A DNA stretch of 64,000 nucleotides, from assembly GCF_018760365.1 (NCBI RefSeq), contig NZ_JAHIAB010000011.1, forward strand, positions 1-64,000, read 5' to 3'. The notes below the pieces were generated by a model. It was not told where the DNA came from. It made no database searches and saw nothing but the letters and a program-made list of their open reading frames with translations. Position numbers and translations under genes: made by a program. Below are positions 18,519-27,438 of this stretch, one piece after another (position 1 is the stretch's first letter; the number at the start of each line of letters is the position of its first letter). The stretch is from Pseudooceanicola endophyticus. Its GTDB lineage: Bacteria; Pseudomonadota; Alphaproteobacteria; Rhodobacterales; Rhodobacteraceae.

Positions 18519-20401
18519 GCGGACTTTTCCCGGTTCTCGCGGTTCAGACGCGCCAGGATCAGGGCCAGCGCCGCCGGGGTCATGCCCTCGATCCGGCCTG
18601 CCTGAGCCAGGTTTGCGGGCCGCACGCGCTGAAGCTTCATCTTCAGCTCGTTCGAGAGGCTTTCCAGACCGGAATAGTCAAAACTGTTCGGGATCACCCG
18701 GGCCTCATCCTTGCGCAGCGCGGCCGCATCCTGCTCCTGCCGGGACAGGTAGGTCGCGTAGAGCGCATCCTTCTTCAGCTGCGCCTGGGTCTCGGCATCC
18801 AGCTCGGCCAGTTCTGGTGCAATATCCACAAGATGCTGTATCTCAACATCCGCAAACGCCAAAACCTGGTAGAGCGAGCGCTGCTTGCCGTCCTCCCCGA
18901 CCTTGATTCCGTTGCTGTTCAGAACCTTCGGCGTAACCTTGGTGTCTTCCAGCAACGACTTGCCCCGGGTCAGACGCTCCATCTTGTCCCCAAAGGCGGC
19001 CTTGCGAACCTCTCCCACCAGGCCGGCTTCGATCCCCTTGCCCGTCAGACGCTGGTCAGCGTTGTCGGCGCGCAGGGACAGCCGGTATTCGGCACGCGAG
19101 GTAAACATCCGGTAGGGTTCAGAGACGCCGCGCGTGATCAGATCGTCGACCATCACGCCGATGTAGCTGTCGGTCCGGCTGAAGGTCACGGGATCGGCGC
19201 CAAGCGCCTCCTTGGCCGCGTTCAGGCCAGCGACAAGGCCCTGGGCCGCCGCTTCCTCATAGCCCGTGGTGCCGTTGATCTGGCCGGCCAGGAACAGGCC
19301 CGGCACATCGCGCAGCCCCAGGCGGCTGTCAAGGGCGCGGGGATCGACGTAATCGTATTCGATGGCATAGCCAGGCTGGAGGATCTTCACCTCTTCCAGG
19401 CCACGGATGGAGCGCACATAGGCCTCCTGCACGTCCTGCGGCAGCGAGGTCGAGATGCCATTCGGGTAAACCGTATCGTCGTTCAGCCCCTCGGGCTCCA
19501 GGAAGACCTGGTGCGAGTCCTTGTCGGCAAACCGCACGACCTTGTCCTCGATCGAGGGACAGTAACGCGGCCCCACCCCCTCGATATAGCCACCGTACAT
19601 GGCAGAGCGTTCGAGGTTGTTGCGGATGATCTCATGGGTGGCCGCATTGGTATGGGTGATCCCGCAGGACACCTGACGGATCTCCAAGCCCTTGGTTTGG
19701 AAGGAGAAAAAGACCGGATCCTCGTCGCCGGGCTGGCTGTCGAGGATGTTCCAGTCAATCGTCTTGCCATCCAGGCGCGGCGGCGTGCCGGTCTTCAGCC
19801 GGCCCAGAGGCAGGCCGAAGCCATCCATCCGCTGGCCCAGCAGGTTCGCGGCATTGTCGCCCATCCGGCCGCCCGAATAGCTGTGATCGCCGATGTGGAT
19901 CAGCCCACGCAGGAAGGTGCCGGTGGTCAGAACCACGGCCCCGGCCGAGATTTCCGAACCATCCGCCAGGACGATTCCGGCCACGCGGTTCCCGTCCATG
20001 CGGAAATCCGTCACCTCGCCCTCGATCACCTCGAGGCCCGGGAAGGAGGTCATTTCCTTCTGCATCGTCGCCCGGTAGACCGCACGGTCCGCCTGGGCGC
20101 GCGGCCCCTGCACGGCGGGGCCCTTGCGGCGGTTCAGAAGGCGGAACTGGATGCCCGCAGCATCGGCCACGCGGCTCATCACGCCGTCCAGGGCGTCGAT
20201 CTCGCGCACCAGATGACCCTTGCCCAGGCCACCGATGGCCGGGTTGCAGGACATCACGCCGATCCCGTCGAATTTCAACGTCACAAGCGCCGTCCGGGCG
20301 CCCGCACGAGCCGCCGCATGGGCCGCATCGCAGCCCGCATGGCCGCCACCGACCACCACAACATCGAAGTTCGAATGTTTCACGTGAAACAGTCCCATCA
20401 T
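18515..20401 (-). CDS. mnmG: tRNA uridine-5-carboxymethylaminomethyl modification enzyme MnmG (GidA)
   Basis: FAD-dependent partner of MnmE in making cmnm5U34 in tRNA. The N-terminal dinucleotide fold [14 protein letters not shown] (about residues 14-27) is followed by [22 protein letters not shown] and later [22 protein letters not shown]. Length 628 is typical. The start ATG overlaps the mnmE stop (ATGA); a second ATG follows directly. The first codons, encoding FHVKH, are formed by a parS site (20376-20391). Confidence 0.97.
   Translation of the reverse strand: MMGLFHVKHSNFDVVVVGGGHAGCDAAHAAARAGARTALVTLKFDGIGVMSCNPAIGGLGKGHLVREIDALDGVMSRVADAAGIQFRLLNRRKGPAVQGPRAQADRAVYRATMQKEMTSFPGLEVIEGEVTDFRMDGNRVAGIVLADGSEISAGAVVLTTGTFLRGLIHIGDHSYSGGRMGDNAANLLGQRMDGFGLPLGRLKTGTPPRLDGKTIDWNILDSQPGDEDPVFFSFQTKGLEIRQVSCGITHTNAATHEIIRNNLERSAMYGGYIEGVGPRYCPSIEDKVVRFADKDSHQVFLEPEGLNDDTVYPNGISTSLPQDVQEAYVRSIRGLEEVKILQPGYAIEYDYVDPRALDSRLGLRDVPGLFLAGQINGTTGYEEAAAQGLVAGLNAAKEALGADPVTFSRTDSYIGVMVDDLITRGVSEPYRMFTSRAEYRLSLRADNADQRLTGKGIEAGLVGEVRKAAFGDKMERLTRGKSLLEDTKVTPKVLNSNGIKVGEDGKQRSLYQVLAFADVEIQHLVDIAPELAELDAETQAQLKKDALYATYLSRQEQDAAALRKDEARVIPNSFDYSGLESLSNELKMKLQRVRPANLAQAGRIEGMTPAALALILARLNRENREKSA
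20376..20391. promoter_or_regulatory. parS: parS site 2 (in mnmG)
   Basis: Perfect TGTTTCACGTGAAACA, codons 4-9 of mnmG. About 3.5 kb from the putative origin. Confidence 0.95.
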
Positions 20402-21684
20402 TTGCCGATGCAGAAACTCGAGAAGATCTCTCCGAGAAGAGACTCGACGTCGATATTTCCTACCAGAGAATCCAGGGCGCGAATAGCCGAGCGGAGCTCT
20501 TCGGCGATCACGTCTTCCGTCGCCATCTCCTGTCCGAGCATCTCCTGCGCGGTGGCGAGATAGCCCATGGCGCGCAGGATGGCCAGACGGTGACGTTCGC
20601 GCGTTGCCGTTGCGACAAGGGCGCTGCGGTCCGCGAAAATCCGGGTGATCCGCGCCACCAGCGCGTCGATCCCCTGCCCCGTGCGGCCGCTGATCCCCTC
20701 GGGATCACCGGTTTCGTCCGCCTTGCCGTGCAGCGCGATATCGCCGGGCTGCAAGGCAAAGCGCGGTTCCTCGCCGGGCTCCAGAAGGTAGATCCGCAGG
20801 TCCGCCGCCTCGGCCCTCGCGCGGGCGCGTTCGATGCCGATCGCCTCGACCTCGTCCTCGGTCTCACGCAGGCCGGCGGTGTCCAGAAGCGTCACCGGAA
20901 GGCCGCGCAGGTCCATGCGCACCTCGATCACGTCGCGGGTGGTGCCCGCCACGGAAGAGGTGATCGCGGCGTCGCGCCCCGCAAGGTAGTTCAGCAATGT
21001 CGACTTGCCGGCGTTCGGAGCGCCCAGAATGGCGACCTCGAAGCCCTGGCGCACACGCTCGGCCACCTCTGCCCCGTCCGCCTGGACCTTCAGGCTGGCC
21101 GAAACGCGGGCCAGCAGGGCCTCGACCTCAGGTCGGACGTCCACGGGGACGTCTTCGTCGACAAAGTCGATCACGGCCTCCAGGAGGGCCGCTGCGCGCA
21201 ACAGGTCGCGCCGCCAGCCCTGCACCACCTCGCCCAGCTTGCCCGAGAAGACACGCTGCGCCTGGCGCCGCTGGGCCTCGGTCTCGGAATCGATCAGGTC
21301 CGCCAGCCCCTCGACCTGGGCCAGGTCCATCTTGCCGTTCTCCAGCGCCCGGCGGGTGAATTCCCCGGCCTCGGCCATGCGCAGGCCCGGCACTTCGCCC
21401 AGCTCGCGCAGGGTGGCGTTGATGATCGCCGGGCTGCCGTGCAGGTGCAGCTCCACCACGTCCTCTCCGGTGAAGGAGGCGGGTGCGCGGAAGTAGACCA
21501 CGACGGCCTGGTCCAGCAGCGCCCCCTGCCCGTCCCGAAGGCTGCGCAGCAGCGTTTCACGGGGAACAGGATCGGTGACCCCGAAACGGGCAAGGGCCGG
21601 GAGTGAACCCGGCCCCGAGATCCTGATCACGGAGACGCCGGCCCGGCCAGGGGCCGATGCCAGCGCGAAGATCGTATCCATCAC
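20398..21684 (-). CDS. mnmE: tRNA modification GTPase MnmE (TrmE)
   Basis: GTPase acting with MnmG on wobble uridines. It has an N-terminal tetrahydrofolate-binding domain (about 1-118, starting [24 protein letters not shown]) and a helical domain interrupted by the G domain with G1 [12 protein letters not shown] (about residues 221-232), SVAGTTRD and DTAGLRET. The protein ends FCIGK with the functionally essential Cys of the C-x-GK tail. It lies 4 bp after rho and overlaps mnmG by 4 bp. Confidence 0.96.
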   Translation of the reverse strand: MMDTIFALASAPGRAGVSVIRISGPGSLPALARFGVTDPVPRETLLRSLRDGQGALLDQAVVVYFRAPASFTGEDVVELHLHGSPAIINATLRELGEVPGLRMAEAGEFTRRALENGKMDLAQVEGLADLIDSETEAQRRQAQRVFSGKLGEVVQGWRRDLLRAAALLEAVIDFVDEDVPVDVRPEVEALLARVSASLKVQADGAEVAERVRQGFEVAILGAPNAGKSTLLNYLAGRDAAITSSVAGTTRDVIEVRMDLRGLPVTLLDTAGLRETEDEVEAIGIERARARAEAADLRIYLLEPGEEPRFALQPGDIALHGKADETGDPEGISGRTGQGIDALVARITRIFADRSALVATATRERHRLAILRAMGYLATAQEMLGQEMATEDVIAEELRSAIRALDSLVGNIDVESLLGEIFSSFCIGK

Positions 21685-21688
21685 GTCC

Positions 21689-22960
21689 TCAGGTGTTCAT
21701 CGAGTCGAAGAAATCGGAGTTCGTCTTTGTCTGCTTCAGCTTGGAAATCAGGAACTCGATGGCATCGGTGGTGCCCATCGGGTTCAGGATGCGGCGCAGC
21801 ACGAAGGTTTTCTGCAGATCGCCCTTGTCGACCAGCAGGTCCTCTTTCCGGGTGCCGGACTTGAGGATGTCCATCGCCGGGAAGACGCGCTTGTCGGCAA
21901 CCTTGCGGTCCAGCACGATTTCCGAGTTGCCGGTGCCCTTGAATTCTTCGAAGATGACTTCGTCCATGCGCGAGCCGGTGTCGATCAGAGCGGTCGCGAT
22001 GATGGTCAGAGAGCCGCCCTCTTCGATGTTGCGCGCCGCGCCGAAGAAGCGCTTCGGCCGTTGCAGCGCGTTGGCGTCGACACCGCCGGTCAGCACCTTG
22101 CCCGAGGACGGGACCACGGTGTTGAAGGCGCGGCCCAGGCGCGTGATCGAGTCCAGCAGGATGACGACATCGCGCTTGTGCTCGACCAGGCGCTTGGCCT
22201 TTTCGATCACCATCTCCGACACGGCGACGTGGCGGGTTGCCGGTTCGTCGAAGGTCGAGGAGATCACCTCGCCCTTCACCGAACGCTGCATGTCGGTAAC
22301 TTCTTCCGGGCGTTCGTCGATCAGCAGGACGATCAGATAGCACTCAGGGTGGTTCTTTTCGATGCTGCTGGCGATGTTCTGCAGCAGAACGGTCTTACCG
22401 GTGCGCGGCGGCGCCACGATCAGCGAACGCTGGCCCTTCCCGATCGGCGCGACCAGGTCGATGATGCGCGCGGAGCGGTCCCTGATGGTGGGATCCTCGA
22501 TCTCCATCTTCAGGCGCTCGTCCGGGTAGAGCGGCGTCAGGTTGTCGAAGGCGATCTTGTGGCGTGCCTTCTCGGGATCCTCGAAGTTGATCCGCTGGAC
22601 CGAGGTCAGGGCAAAGTAGCGCTCATTGTCGTCGGGCGCCTTCATCAGGCCCTCGACCGTGTCGCCGGTGCGCAGGGACCACTGGCGGATCATGTCGGGC
22701 GAAACGTAGATGTCATCGGGACCCGGCAGGTAATTTGCTTCCGGAGAGCGCAGGAAGCCGAAGCCGTCCTGCAGCACTTCCAGAACGCCGTCGCCGCCGA
22801 TCTGCCAATCGTCATCCGCCAGTTCCCGCAGGATCTGGAACATCATCTCGCCCTTGCGCATGGTCGAGGCGTTCTCGATCTCCAGCTCCTCGGCCATGGC
22901 CAGGAGGTCCTTCGGGCTTTTGGCCTTCAGGTCGGAAAGGTTCAGGCGGTTTTCACTCAT
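21689..22960 (-). CDS. rho: transcription termination factor Rho
   Basis: Hexameric RNA-dependent ATPase that terminates transcription. It has an N-terminal helical and cold-shock-like RNA-binding region (about 1-125, [23 protein letters not shown]) and a RecA-like ATPase with Walker [15 protein letters not shown] (about 180-193), Walker [15 protein letters not shown] and the Q-loop/R-loop segment [27 protein letters not shown]. At 423 residues it is the usual size. The leader from the predicted promoter at 23072-23100 is about 105 nt with a strong hairpin, which may serve autoregulation. Confidence 0.97.
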   Translation of the reverse strand: MSENRLNLSDLKAKSPKDLLAMAEELEIENASTMRKGEMMFQILRELADDDWQIGGDGVLEVLQDGFGFLRSPEANYLPGPDDIYVSPDMIRQWSLRTGDTVEGLMKAPDDNERYFALTSVQRINFEDPEKARHKIAFDNLTPLYPDERLKMEIEDPTIRDRSARIIDLVAPIGKGQRSLIVAPPRTGKTVLLQNIASSIEKNHPECYLIVLLIDERPEEVTDMQRSVKGEVISSTFDEPATRHVAVSEMVIEKAKRLVEHKRDVVILLDSITRLGRAFNTVVPSSGKVLTGGVDANALQRPKRFFGAARNIEEGGSLTIIATALIDTGSRMDEVIFEEFKGTGNSEIVLDRKVADKRVFPAMDILKSGTRKEDLLVDKGDLQKTFVLRRILNPMGTTDAIEFLISKLKQTKTNSDFFDSMNT

Positions 22961-23045
22961 GGAAAAGGTTCCCCGGGGATCGGCGCCGCAACACGGGGGC
23001 GCTGTCGATCAGCATTCGTCTGTCAATGTCATGTGCGGAAGACAT

Positions 23046-23061
23046 CCACCCGGACGGGTGG
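23046..23061 (-). promoter_or_regulatory. hairpin in the rho leader
   Basis: CCACCCG-GA-CGGGTGG forms a 6-7-bp stem within the transcribed leader of rho, a few bases after the predicted start. rho genes are often autoregulated through their leaders in other bacteria; whether this hairpin takes part is inference. Confidence 0.4.
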
Positions 23062-23071
23062 CTTGAGCGCT

Positions 23072-23100
23072 GACATAAGCGCTCTGTCCGTCCGAGTCAA
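23072..23100 (-). promoter_or_regulatory. predicted rho promoter
   Basis: On the minus strand TTGACT (-35), a 17-bp spacer and TATGTC (-10). The -10 region lies inside the inverted repeat GAGCGC-TGACATAA-GCGCTC (23064-23083), which could be an operator. It lies between hemJ and rho, so the rho-parB genes can be transcribed independently of hemJ. Confidence 0.6.
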
Positions 23101-23167
23101 CGATTCACCCCGGTTTCCCCATTCGGGGATGCCAGCCGCCCTGCCCGGGCCGGGCCGGCGGCGGGCC

Positions 23168-23617
23168 TCAGAATTTCACCACGACCGCCAGGACGATGAT
23201 CACCATCAGCACGGTCGGGACCTCGTTCATCAGCCTGTACTGGCGTCCGGACAGGGTATTCGTTTTTCTCATAAAGTCCTTTCGGCGCCCGCCAAGCCAA
23301 TGATGAAACCAAGTCATAACCACCACGGAGACCGCTTTCACCCAGGGCCAGGGCTGATCCCAGGAGACAATTCCCGGAGTAAAAACAAGGGCTAAGCCAA
23401 AGATCCACGTGCCGATCATCGCCGGATTCATGATGCCCCGGAACAGCCGCCGTTCCATCACCTGGAACATCTGATCGGTCTTTTCGTCGTCGCTTCCCTG
23501 TTCCACGTGGTACACGAAGAGCCTGGGAAGATAGAAAATTCCCGCCATCCAGGAAATCACGCAGATGATGTGCAGGAACTTTGTCCACGGGTAGATCGCG
23601 GCAAGGAAGTCGGCCAT
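23168..23617 (-). CDS. hemJ: protoporphyrinogen IX oxidase HemJ
   Basis: Four-helix membrane protein of the HemJ (UPF0093) family that oxidises protoporphyrinogen IX in heme and chlorophyll synthesis. The conserved His (H16 in TKFLHIICVISWMAGIFYLPRLF) and a Lys in WVKAVSVV (about residue 98) match residues shown to be essential in the family. Length 149 is usual. It sits beside the putative origin, and the rho-hemJ linkage is common in Rhodobacterales. Its third-codon G+C is visibly lower than most genes in the window. Confidence 0.9.
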   Translation of the reverse strand: MADFLAAIYPWTKFLHIICVISWMAGIFYLPRLFVYHVEQGSDDEKTDQMFQVMERRLFRGIMNPAMIGTWIFGLALVFTPGIVSWDQPWPWVKAVSVVVMTWFHHWLGGRRKDFMRKTNTLSGRQYRLMNEVPTVLMVIIVLAVVVKF

Positions 23618-24052
23618 GGGGAACTCCGGTCAGTGAGGGGCCTCACATACTCTTTCATATAAAAGAAAGAAAAGATTGTTGTGTGATGTTGGCCTCTTCC
23701 AGCCTGTGGATACTTGGTTTGTCCTCCTGCTTTTCCACAGGGGGATAACTGTGGGATGAATCGGAACGAATCGGTGAACTACTTTTACCCGATCCTGAGA
23801 AGTTTTTTCAGCTCAATTACTTATCCTGTGAAAAACCCGTGGATAACTGAGCGCTGATTCTGGGGAGCGAGTCCGGGAGAATCGGTGAGGAGTGTGAAAT
23901 CCACATATCCTTTCCCACCGTGGGGGAATCGGGGCGACTCAGGCGCGACTCGGCAAGGTTTTCCACCGGTCGATGCAGGACTTGCGCTTTCGGGCGTTTT
24001 TTCCCAGAACGGTCCGCGCGCTTACGTCCGAATTTTGAACGGGTTTATCCCC
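23618..24052. other. oriC: putative chromosomal replication origin (oriC)
   Basis: The 435-bp gene-free gap between hemJ and maf is AT-rich in a GC-rich chromosome, notably about 23645-23690 and 23773-23835. DnaA-box-like 9-mers compared with TTATCCACA: 23705-23713 (reverse, 8/9), 23731-23739 (8/9), 23740-23748 (reverse, 7/9), 23821-23829 (6/9), 23838-23846 (reverse, 8/9), 23897-23905 (7/9) and 24045-24053 (8/9). Nine GANTC sites lie within 23758-23951. Genes on both sides point away from it, three parS sites lie within 6 kb, and parAB is nearby. All agree with an alphaproteobacterial origin. Confidence 0.85.
23758..23951. promoter_or_regulatory. cluster of nine GANTC (CcrM-type) methylation sites in the origin
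   Basis: GANTC occurs at 23758, 23768, 23856, 23869, 23879, 23926, 23936 and 23947 with flanks often GAATCGG; the ninth is counted below. Starts: 23758 GAATC, 23768 GAATC, 23856 GATTC, 23869 GAGTC, 23879 GAATC, 23926 GAATC, 23936 GACTC, 23947 GACTC. That is eight exact sites by this list (the span gives at most nine if overlapping flanks are counted), against fewer than one expected by chance in 194 bp. Hemimethylation by a CcrM-like enzyme could mark newly fired origins. Confidence 0.8.
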
Positions 24053-24652
24053 ATGGTCGCTCCGATCCTCCTCGCTTCAGGCTCCGCCATTCGTGCGGAA
24101 CTCTTGAAAAATGCGGGTATTTCTTTCGAAGCCCGCAAACCGCGGGTCGATGAGGATGCGGTGCGCCAGGCGCTTGAGGCCGAGGGCGAAAGCCCCCGCA
24201 ACATCGCGGACGCCCTGGCGCAGGCGAAGGCCGAAAAGGTCGGCCGGAAGGCACCGGAGGCCTTCGTGATCGGCTGCGACCAGGTGCTGGACCTGGAGGG
24301 GCGGATCTTTTCAAAGCCGGAAAGCCTGGAAGAGGCGCGCGATCAGCTGCGGGCGCTGGCTGGCAAGCGCCACGTCTTGCACACGGCTGCGGTCATTCAC
24401 AACGAGGATCGCGTGGTCTGGCGCAAGGTCAGCTCGGTGAAAATGACGATGAGACCATTTTCCGAAGCCTTTCTAGAGGGTTACCTCGAAAGAAACTGGC
24501 CGGAGGTCGGTACGTCCTGCGGGGCGTATCAGGTCGAATCCGAAGGCGTTCGGCTGTTCTCTCGGATCGAGGGAGACTATTTTGCCATCCTCGGCCTGCC
24601 TTTGCTGGAAATTCTGGACTACCTTGCCCTCAGAGGAGCCATCGACTCATGA
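24053..24652 (+). CDS. maf: Maf family nucleotide pyrophosphatase
   Basis: Septum-site Maf/YhdE/YceF-type nucleoside triphosphate pyrophosphatase that removes modified or non-canonical nucleotides. It begins MVAPILLASGSAIRAELL (the family usually has LASxSPRR), then KPRVDEDAVRQ and the catalytic-region VIGCDQVLDLEG (about residues 66-77). It is 199 residues from the ATG at 24053. The frame is open upstream into the origin but without homology-like sequence. No clear ribosome site precedes the ATG, and a DnaA-box-like TTATCCCCA abuts it. It overlaps aroE by 4 bp. Confidence 0.9.
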   Translation: MVAPILLASGSAIRAELLKNAGISFEARKPRVDEDAVRQALEAEGESPRNIADALAQAKAEKVGRKAPEAFVIGCDQVLDLEGRIFSKPESLEEARDQLRALAGKRHVLHTAAVIHNEDRVVWRKVSSVKMTMRPFSEAFLEGYLERNWPEVGTSCGAYQVESEGVRLFSRIEGDYFAILGLPLLEILDYLALRGAIDS

Positions 24653-25482
24653 CGCTGGACGCTGCCCCCCTCGCCGGTGTGATCGGGCACCCGATTGCAC
24701 ATTCCCGTTCGCCGCAGGTGCATGGCCACTGGCTGCGGACCATGGGGCTGCGCGGGCACTACATCCCCATGGATATCCACCATGATGACCTGGCCGATGC
24801 GTTGAAAATGCTGCCGAAAATGGGTTTCGTTGGCATCAACGTGACGATTCCCCACAAAGAAGCGGTGCTGAAACTGGCCGATATCGTGACCGACCGTGCC
24901 TCTTTGATCGGGGCGGCGAATACGCTCATCTTTCGTCCAGATGGCAAGATTCATGCTGATAATACAGATGGTTACGGGTTTCTTGAGAATCTGAAGCAAT
25001 ATGCGCCGAACTGGGATCCGGCGTCCGGTCCGGCGATGGTGCTGGGCGCGGGGGGGGCTTCGCGCGCGATTGTCTTCGCACTGCTGGAAGTCGGCGTTCC
25101 GGAGATCTTCATCACCAATCGGACGCGCATCCGCGCAGAGCAACTTCAGAGCGATTTTGGTAAAAAACTCAAGGTGATAGACTGGCACCTGGCGTCCTCT
25201 TCGATGGCCGAGGCTGCCTTGGTTGTGAACACCACGTCGCTTGGCATGGTCAATCATCCGGAACTCAATCTCAACCTGGATGTGCTGCATCCGGGCCAGG
25301 TTGTGACCGATATCGTCTACAATCCTCTGGAAACCACCCTTCTGCGCCGGGCCCGCGAAGCGGGTTGCGTGACGGTGGATGGTCTGGGTATGCTTCTGCA
25401 TCAGGCTGTGCCCGGGTTCGAACGCTGGTTCGGCGCCCGTCCCGAAGTCACGGAGGCGCTGCGGATCGAGGCGCTTAAATGA
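24649..25482 (+). CDS. aroE: shikimate dehydrogenase (NADP+)
   Basis: Reduces 3-dehydroshikimate to shikimate in aromatic amino acid synthesis. It has the N-terminal substrate motif GHPIAHSRSPQVH, catalytic Lys K70 in NVTIPHKE and Asp D107 in NTDGYGF, the nucleotide loop LGAGGASRAI (about 130-139), and the C-terminal GLGMLLHQAVPGFERWFG. At 277 residues it is typical. It overlaps maf (ATGA) and coaE (ATGA). Third-position A/T is noticeably more frequent here than in most of the window. Confidence 0.95.
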   Translation: MTLDAAPLAGVIGHPIAHSRSPQVHGHWLRTMGLRGHYIPMDIHHDDLADALKMLPKMGFVGINVTIPHKEAVLKLADIVTDRASLIGAANTLIFRPDGKIHADNTDGYGFLENLKQYAPNWDPASGPAMVLGAGGASRAIVFALLEVGVPEIFITNRTRIRAEQLQSDFGKKLKVIDWHLASSSMAEAALVVNTTSLGMVNHPELNLNLDVLHPGQVVTDIVYNPLETTLLRRAREAGCVTVDGLGMLLHQAVPGFERWFGARPEVTEALRIEALK

Positions 25483-26072
25483 GCTTTCTTCTCGGCCTGA
25501 CCGGGTCCGTCGGCATGGGAAAGTCGACGACTCTGAAGATGTTCGCCGAGGCGGGATGCGATGTCTGGGATGCAGATTCCGCTGTGCATCGGCTTTATGG
25601 GCCCGGTGGGGCGGCGGTGGCGCCCATGAAGGCTGCATTTCCGGAGGCGGTACGGGATGGTATTGTTTCACGTGAAACACTGAAGCGGATGATTGCGGAC
25701 GATCCATCCATTTTGCGAAAGATCGAGCAGATCGTTCATCCTTTGGTGGCAGAGGATCGTCGGATTTTCATCGAAAGAGCGAAGTCGGATGTTGCCGTCT
25801 GCGATATCCCACTGCTCTACGAAAACGGGTACGAGGGTATTTTTGATGCCGTTGCGGTGGTTTCGACCGACCCGGAGACTCAGAAAAGCCGTGTCATGGC
25901 GCGCGGAACCATGACCGAGGACCAGTTTGAGTTGATTTTGAAAAAACAGCTCCCGGATGCCGGGAAGCGCGCCCGGGCCAGCTATGTGATCGAGACACGT
26001 ACGCTACCGTATGTGAGGGAACAGGTGGCACAAATCCTCGAAGAGATCCGGAAAGGTCAGATCCATGCGTGA
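25479..26072 (+). CDS. coaE: dephospho-CoA kinase
   Basis: Last step of coenzyme A synthesis. P-loop [12 protein letters not shown] at residues 6-17, [14 protein letters not shown], the LVAEDR and DIPLLYE motifs and the lid-region [15 protein letters not shown] are present. Length 197. A perfect parS site (25664-25679) lies inside the gene and encodes VSRET, the same peptide as in rsmG. It overlaps aroE by 4 bp and dnaQ by 8 bp. Confidence 0.95.
   Translation: MSFLLGLTGSVGMGKSTTLKMFAEAGCDVWDADSAVHRLYGPGGAAVAPMKAAFPEAVRDGIVSRETLKRMIADDPSILRKIEQIVHPLVAEDRRIFIERAKSDVAVCDIPLLYENGYEGIFDAVAVVSTDPETQKSRVMARGTMTEDQFELILKKQLPDAGKRARASYVIETRTLPYVREQVAQILEEIRKGQIHA
25664..25679. promoter_or_regulatory. 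parS: parS site 3 (in coaE)
   Basis: Perfect TGTTTCACGTGAAACA inside coaE, about 1.8 kb from the putative origin and on the opposite side from the other two sites. Confidence 0.95.
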
Positions 26073-26754
26073 GATTGTTCTCGATACCGAAACAACCGGC
26101 TTTGATCCCTTCCAGGGCGACCGGCTGGTCGAGATCGGCTGTGTCGAGCTGTTGAATCATGTTCCGACCGGCGAGACCTATCATGTCTACATCAATCCGG
26201 AACGCGATGTGCCGGAAGATGCCTTCAAGGTGCACGGGCTCAGCACGGAATTCCTCTCGGACAAGCCGGTGTTCCGTGATCTGGCGAAAAGTTTCGTCGA
26301 TTTCATCGGAGATTCGAAGCTGATCATCCACAATGCCAGCTTCGACATGAAATTCCTCAACGCGGAACTTGGCTGGCTGAACATGGCGCAGATCCCGAAC
26401 GCCCAGGCGGTCGATACTCTGGCCATCGCGCGAAAGAAATTCCCGGGCTCACCGGCTTCCCTGGATGCGCTCTGCCGGCGTTTCGGCATCGACAACTCTG
26501 CCCGGACGCTGCACGGCGCCCTGCTCGACTCCGAGATCCTGGCCGAGGTCTATCTGGAACTGATCGGTGGTCGCCAGCCGGATCTGGTGCTGGCAACGGC
26601 GACCCGCAAGACCGATACGGCGGTTGAGGACGACTGGCGTCCGCGTCCCCGTCCGGTGCCCCTGGAGGCGCGCCTGACAGAAGAGGAAAAGGCCGCCCAC
26701 CGGGCTTTCGTCGAGAAGATGGGAGATGGGGCCCTTTGGGCCAAGATGCAGTAA
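26065..26754 (+). CDS. dnaQ: DNA polymerase III epsilon subunit (proofreading exonuclease)
   Basis: DEDDh 3'-5' exonuclease of the replicase. Exo I is [10 protein letters not shown] (D7, E9), Exo [14 protein letters not shown], and Exo [17 protein letters not shown] with the catalytic His/Asp. The C-terminal tail (about 180-229) is charged and probably binds the polymerase alpha subunit. Length 229 is normal. It ends the maf-aroE-coaE-dnaQ rightward operon and is followed by an intrinsic terminator shared with convergent secB. Confidence 0.96.
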   Translation: MREIVLDTETTGFDPFQGDRLVEIGCVELLNHVPTGETYHVYINPERDVPEDAFKVHGLSTEFLSDKPVFRDLAKSFVDFIGDSKLIIHNASFDMKFLNAELGWLNMAQIPNAQAVDTLAIARKKFPGSPASLDALCRRFGIDNSARTLHGALLDSEILAEVYLELIGGRQPDLVLATATRKTDTAVEDDWRPRPRPVPLEARLTEEEKAAHRAFVEKMGDGALWAKMQ

Positions 26755-26761
26755 GGCAACA

Positions 26762-26790
26762 AAAAACCCGGCGCGAAGCCGGATTTTTCG
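26762..26790. terminator. two-way terminator between dnaQ and secB
   Basis: CCGGC-GCGAA-GCCGG (26768-26782) is flanked by an A-run on the left and ATTTTTCG on the right, so it can stop transcription from dnaQ rightward and from secB leftward. Confidence 0.75.
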
Positions 26791-26805
26791 TGTCCTCAGA
26801 ACCAC

Positions 26806-27309
26806 TTAGTTGGTGGTTTCGGGCGCCTGCTGCTGCATCGCGGCGGCGCGGCGCTGAAGCTCGGCCCGGTACAGCGACACGAAGTCGATCGTATCGAGGT
26901 TCAGCGGCGGGAAGCCCCCGTCGCGCGTGACGTCCGAGACGATGCGGCGGGCGAAGGGGAACAGCATCCGCGGGCATTCGATCAGCAGGAAGGGATGCAG
27001 CTGCTCGTCCGGCACGCCCTCGACATGGAAGACGCCGACATATTCCAGCTCCATCAGGAACATCGGGTCGCCGGTTTCCTTGGCATTGCTGGCGATGGTG
27101 AGCTTCATCATCACGTCGAACTGGTGCTCTGCCTCGCGCTTCTTCGCGTCCAGAGCCACCTGCACCTTCACATCGGGCTGCACCTGGCCGGCGGCCGGCT
27201 TGCGTGCCAGGATGTTCTCGAACGACATGTCGCGGATATACTGCGTCAGAACGTTCATCTTGACCTGCGGCGCCTGTTGCGGCGCCGCGCCATTCGGTTG
27301 ATCAGCCAT
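26806..27309 (-). CDS. secB: protein-export chaperone SecB
   Basis: Tetrameric cytosolic chaperone that keeps preproteins unfolded for SecA. It has the family pattern LTQYIRDMSFENILA, a beta-rich core with FDVMMKLTIASNAKETG, YVGVFHVEGVPDEQLHPFLLIECPRMLFPFARRIVSDVTRDGGFPPL in two segments, and a Q/A-rich tail. From the ATG at 27309 it is 167 residues; the open frame continues upstream without matching sequence. It is convergent with dnaQ and next to fxsA, a usual alphaproteobacterial order. Confidence 0.96.
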   Translation of the reverse strand: MADQPNGAAPQQAPQVKMNVLTQYIRDMSFENILARKPAAGQVQPDVKVQVALDAKKREAEHQFDVMMKLTIASNAKETGDPMFLMELEYVGVFHVEGVPDEQLHPFLLIECPRMLFPFARRIVSDVTRDGGFPPLNLDTIDFVSLYRAELQRRAAAMQQQAPETTN

Positions 27310-27438
27310 TTCCGGCTTCCTCCCCTTCGGAGTTTCTGCGTCGGGACATTTGGTAGCAGCTTGCACCGGCTGCCTCAACGCCGCGTTAAGACCGAAGGGG
27401 CCAGAAACAGGGGGACTGTTGCCGCGATGGGCAGCGGC

